Shown: positions 62,777 to 64,000 of the stretch, piece by piece
Layout: the number at the start of each line of letters is the position of its first letter
Position numbering within the stretch: the stretch's first letter is position 1
NCBI RefSeq assembly: GCF_947507565.1
Contig: NC_089183.1
Span: 1,426,001-1,490,000, forward strand
DNA: 64,000 bases
Direction of reading: 5' to 3'
Source: Oscarella lobularis
Taxonomy: Eukaryota > Porifera > Homoscleromorpha > Homosclerophorida > Oscarellidae
Position numbers and translations under genes: made by a program
The notes under the pieces: generated by a model
What the model was told of the DNA's origin: nothing
Databases searched by the model: none
The model's input: only the letters and a program-made list of their open reading frames with translations

Positions 62777-64000
62777 TCATCGAGTCCCGTATCGGACCTC
62801 GTCTCTACATAACTTCCCCCTTCGAGCGAGCTCGTCTCCGAGCTCTGGTACGGCGAAACCCCCTTTTAACGATGAACACTCCGTCCGGAACCTCCTCAGG
62901 ACACTCTCGAATGCGGGACACGTTGAGCCGTTCCGCCGCTGCATCTGGCTTAGCAACTGGCTGTACTTCAACTGTGTTCCCCTCCATCGCCTTGACCAGT
63001 CGTCCGCGACGAGAACCGCTATCGACGACGGACCACGCAGCGCTGTTTGCGTGGGCAGTCTCGCGTCCTGCCCGTACAATAGGAAGAACGGTGATTCGTT
63101 CGTGGAGGAGTAGGGCTTCACTCGATAAGCGAAAAGGAGAAACGCGAGATACCTGTCCCACTCGACTCCGTAGAACTCAGCAGCGTCCGGTTCATCCTTT
63201 CGACTATTCCATCTGTTTGGGGATGGTAGGCCGTTGTGTTGATCTTCTTCATATCCAGTAGATCGCAAATGCTGAGCATCAGCAGGGACAGAAATTCCGG
63301 ACCTCGGCAGAGAATTCGGCACCTCATGTCTACATATCACACATTCGACGAGGAGCTCCGCTATGTTGCGTGCAGTTTCGTCTGCCGTGGGGAACGCCTC
63401 GACGCACTTGGTCAGGTAATCGACAAATACGACGATTCGATCATTGCCCTCTCCGTTTTTGGCCTTTTTAGGACGTCGACTCCCACGCGCTCAAACGGCC
63501 CACCGACTGGTATCGGCATAAGCTCCGGCTTGCATTGGCGTCCTGCCCCGTCCCTCGCCAGACAAGGCAGATAGACTCGAAAAAACTGGCGGACGTCTAG
63601 GCGCATTCTGCCCTACCAGTACCGACGGGATTCCAAGGACGGCTTTCTCCAAAAAGTGCCCCGACAGTCGGTTGCTGTGAATTTCCTCCAGGAGCGTCCA
63701 GCGCAACTTTGCCGGCTCGACAACCTGCAGCCTGCATGGGGCTCGCGGATCGACGTGACACAAAACACCATCGATCAGCGTAAACCGACCTTTACTTAGG
63801 GCCAGGTACCGCGCCCTTGATTAATTTTCTGGTAGCTTTCCACTACGCTCGAACTATAATTATTTCTCGAAGCACCGGATCGTCGTTCTGTTCCCTTCCC
63901 AGGTCTGGTTGCATTTCACGGACTTCGTCGACATTTTCTTTCTCACCGGGCCCTATAGCCGGAACTTTACAGACGCTCAACACTGGTGTTGCCATCAGCG
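62777..64000 (-). pseudogene. Ty3/gypsy integrase, runs off the window
   Basis: Minus strand. The linker from 64000 leads to an HHCC-like part (EIHSNRLSGHF ... YLPCLARDGAGRQCKP) and a core: ERVGVDVLK (first Asp), IVVFVDYLTK-type text in another frame, TAYHPQTDGIVERMNRTLL with the last Glu near 63150. Then FAYRVKPYSSTNESPFFLLYG and a C-terminal RIRECPEEVPDGVF ending at TGA 62805. Frame changes near 63600, 63330 and 63120. No LTR seen to the left. Probably a different element from the one at 37159. Confidence 0.75.
62805..62850 (-). other. C-terminal basic tail of gypsy Pol
   Basis: RRTRARRRARSKGEVM just before the stop; an Arg-rich integrase tail. Confidence 0.5.

Noticed and set aside
62777-63340. 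Gypsy integrase as the missing 3' half of the element at 37159
   Set aside because: It is 22 kb away, on the other strand, and nothing shared (LTR or protease) links them.

Overview
This window is eukaryotic and almost certainly metazoan. Introns are GT-AG and very short (about 40-65 bp). There is an animal-type CH-domain gene and a short TTAGGG-like tract. The transposon mix (THAP and PHD transposons, PIF/Harbinger, hAT/ZBED, pogo, piggyBac, Mutator, Helitron with RPA, Penelope, Ngaro/DIRS-like YR elements, Ty3/gypsy) is typical of early-branching marine invertebrates. A sponge-like animal is a guess; nothing here fixes the species. No rRNA, tRNA, CRISPR or prokaryotic operon was seen.

Layout. 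1-6048: a tyrosine-recombinase (YR) retrotransposon with decayed RT/RNase H and recombinase genes and a B1-A2-B2 split-repeat tail, whose B2 repeat is interrupted by an apparently intact PIF/Harbinger element (3383-5867; transposase plus a four-exon MADF/BESS protein). 6049-11200: copies of a ~135-bp repeat and a second interspersed repeat, with a precisely delimited ISL2EU-type element (7122-10740; intact THAP transposase, decayed SWIM/YqaJ/PHD gene). 11306-13379: a decayed RecQ helicase and the tail of a DDE transposase. 13886-15251: truncated hAT. 15458-17156: complete but decayed pogo/Tigger-like element. 17178-17812: ~185-bp tandem repeat. 17813-26143: Helitron with both ends, an intact two-exon RPA gene and a Rep/helicase gene broken by several mutations. 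26227-28944: a THAP fragment, then a 5'-truncated Penelope-like element (RT plus GIY-YIG) split by an 860-bp TIR element. 29000-29527: 71-bp tandem array with CCCTTA motifs.

30710-33443 is the clearest host-gene island: a 3-exon 99-aa gene and a divergent 11-exon gene with a CAMSAP-like CH domain and microexons, flanked on both sides by telomere-like degenerate repeats. 33700-36900 holds weak hypothetical genes, one RFX-like. 37159-40054 is a 3'-truncated Ty3/gypsy element (LTR, Gag, protease). 40055-43430 has two satellite-like arrays, the first in forward/inverted/forward blocks. 43431-50310 is a second YR retrotransposon with all four split direct repeats, whose middle has been replaced by a Helitron2/Helentron-type helicase-OTU fragment. 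50865-54088 carries an open, multi-exon HECT gene followed by an intact two-exon DDE integrase-type transposase. 54345-55262 is a Mutator-like transposase tail. 55263-59200 holds weak hypothetical genes. 59928-62159 is a decayed piggyBac. 62400-62574 is a reverse-strand A-repeat fragment of the YR family, and 62777-64000 is a reverse-strand gypsy integrase running off the window.

The window is thus a nested transposon landscape around one small host-gene island. Several insertions can be dated relative to each other because unfilled sister copies of the target lie in the same window.
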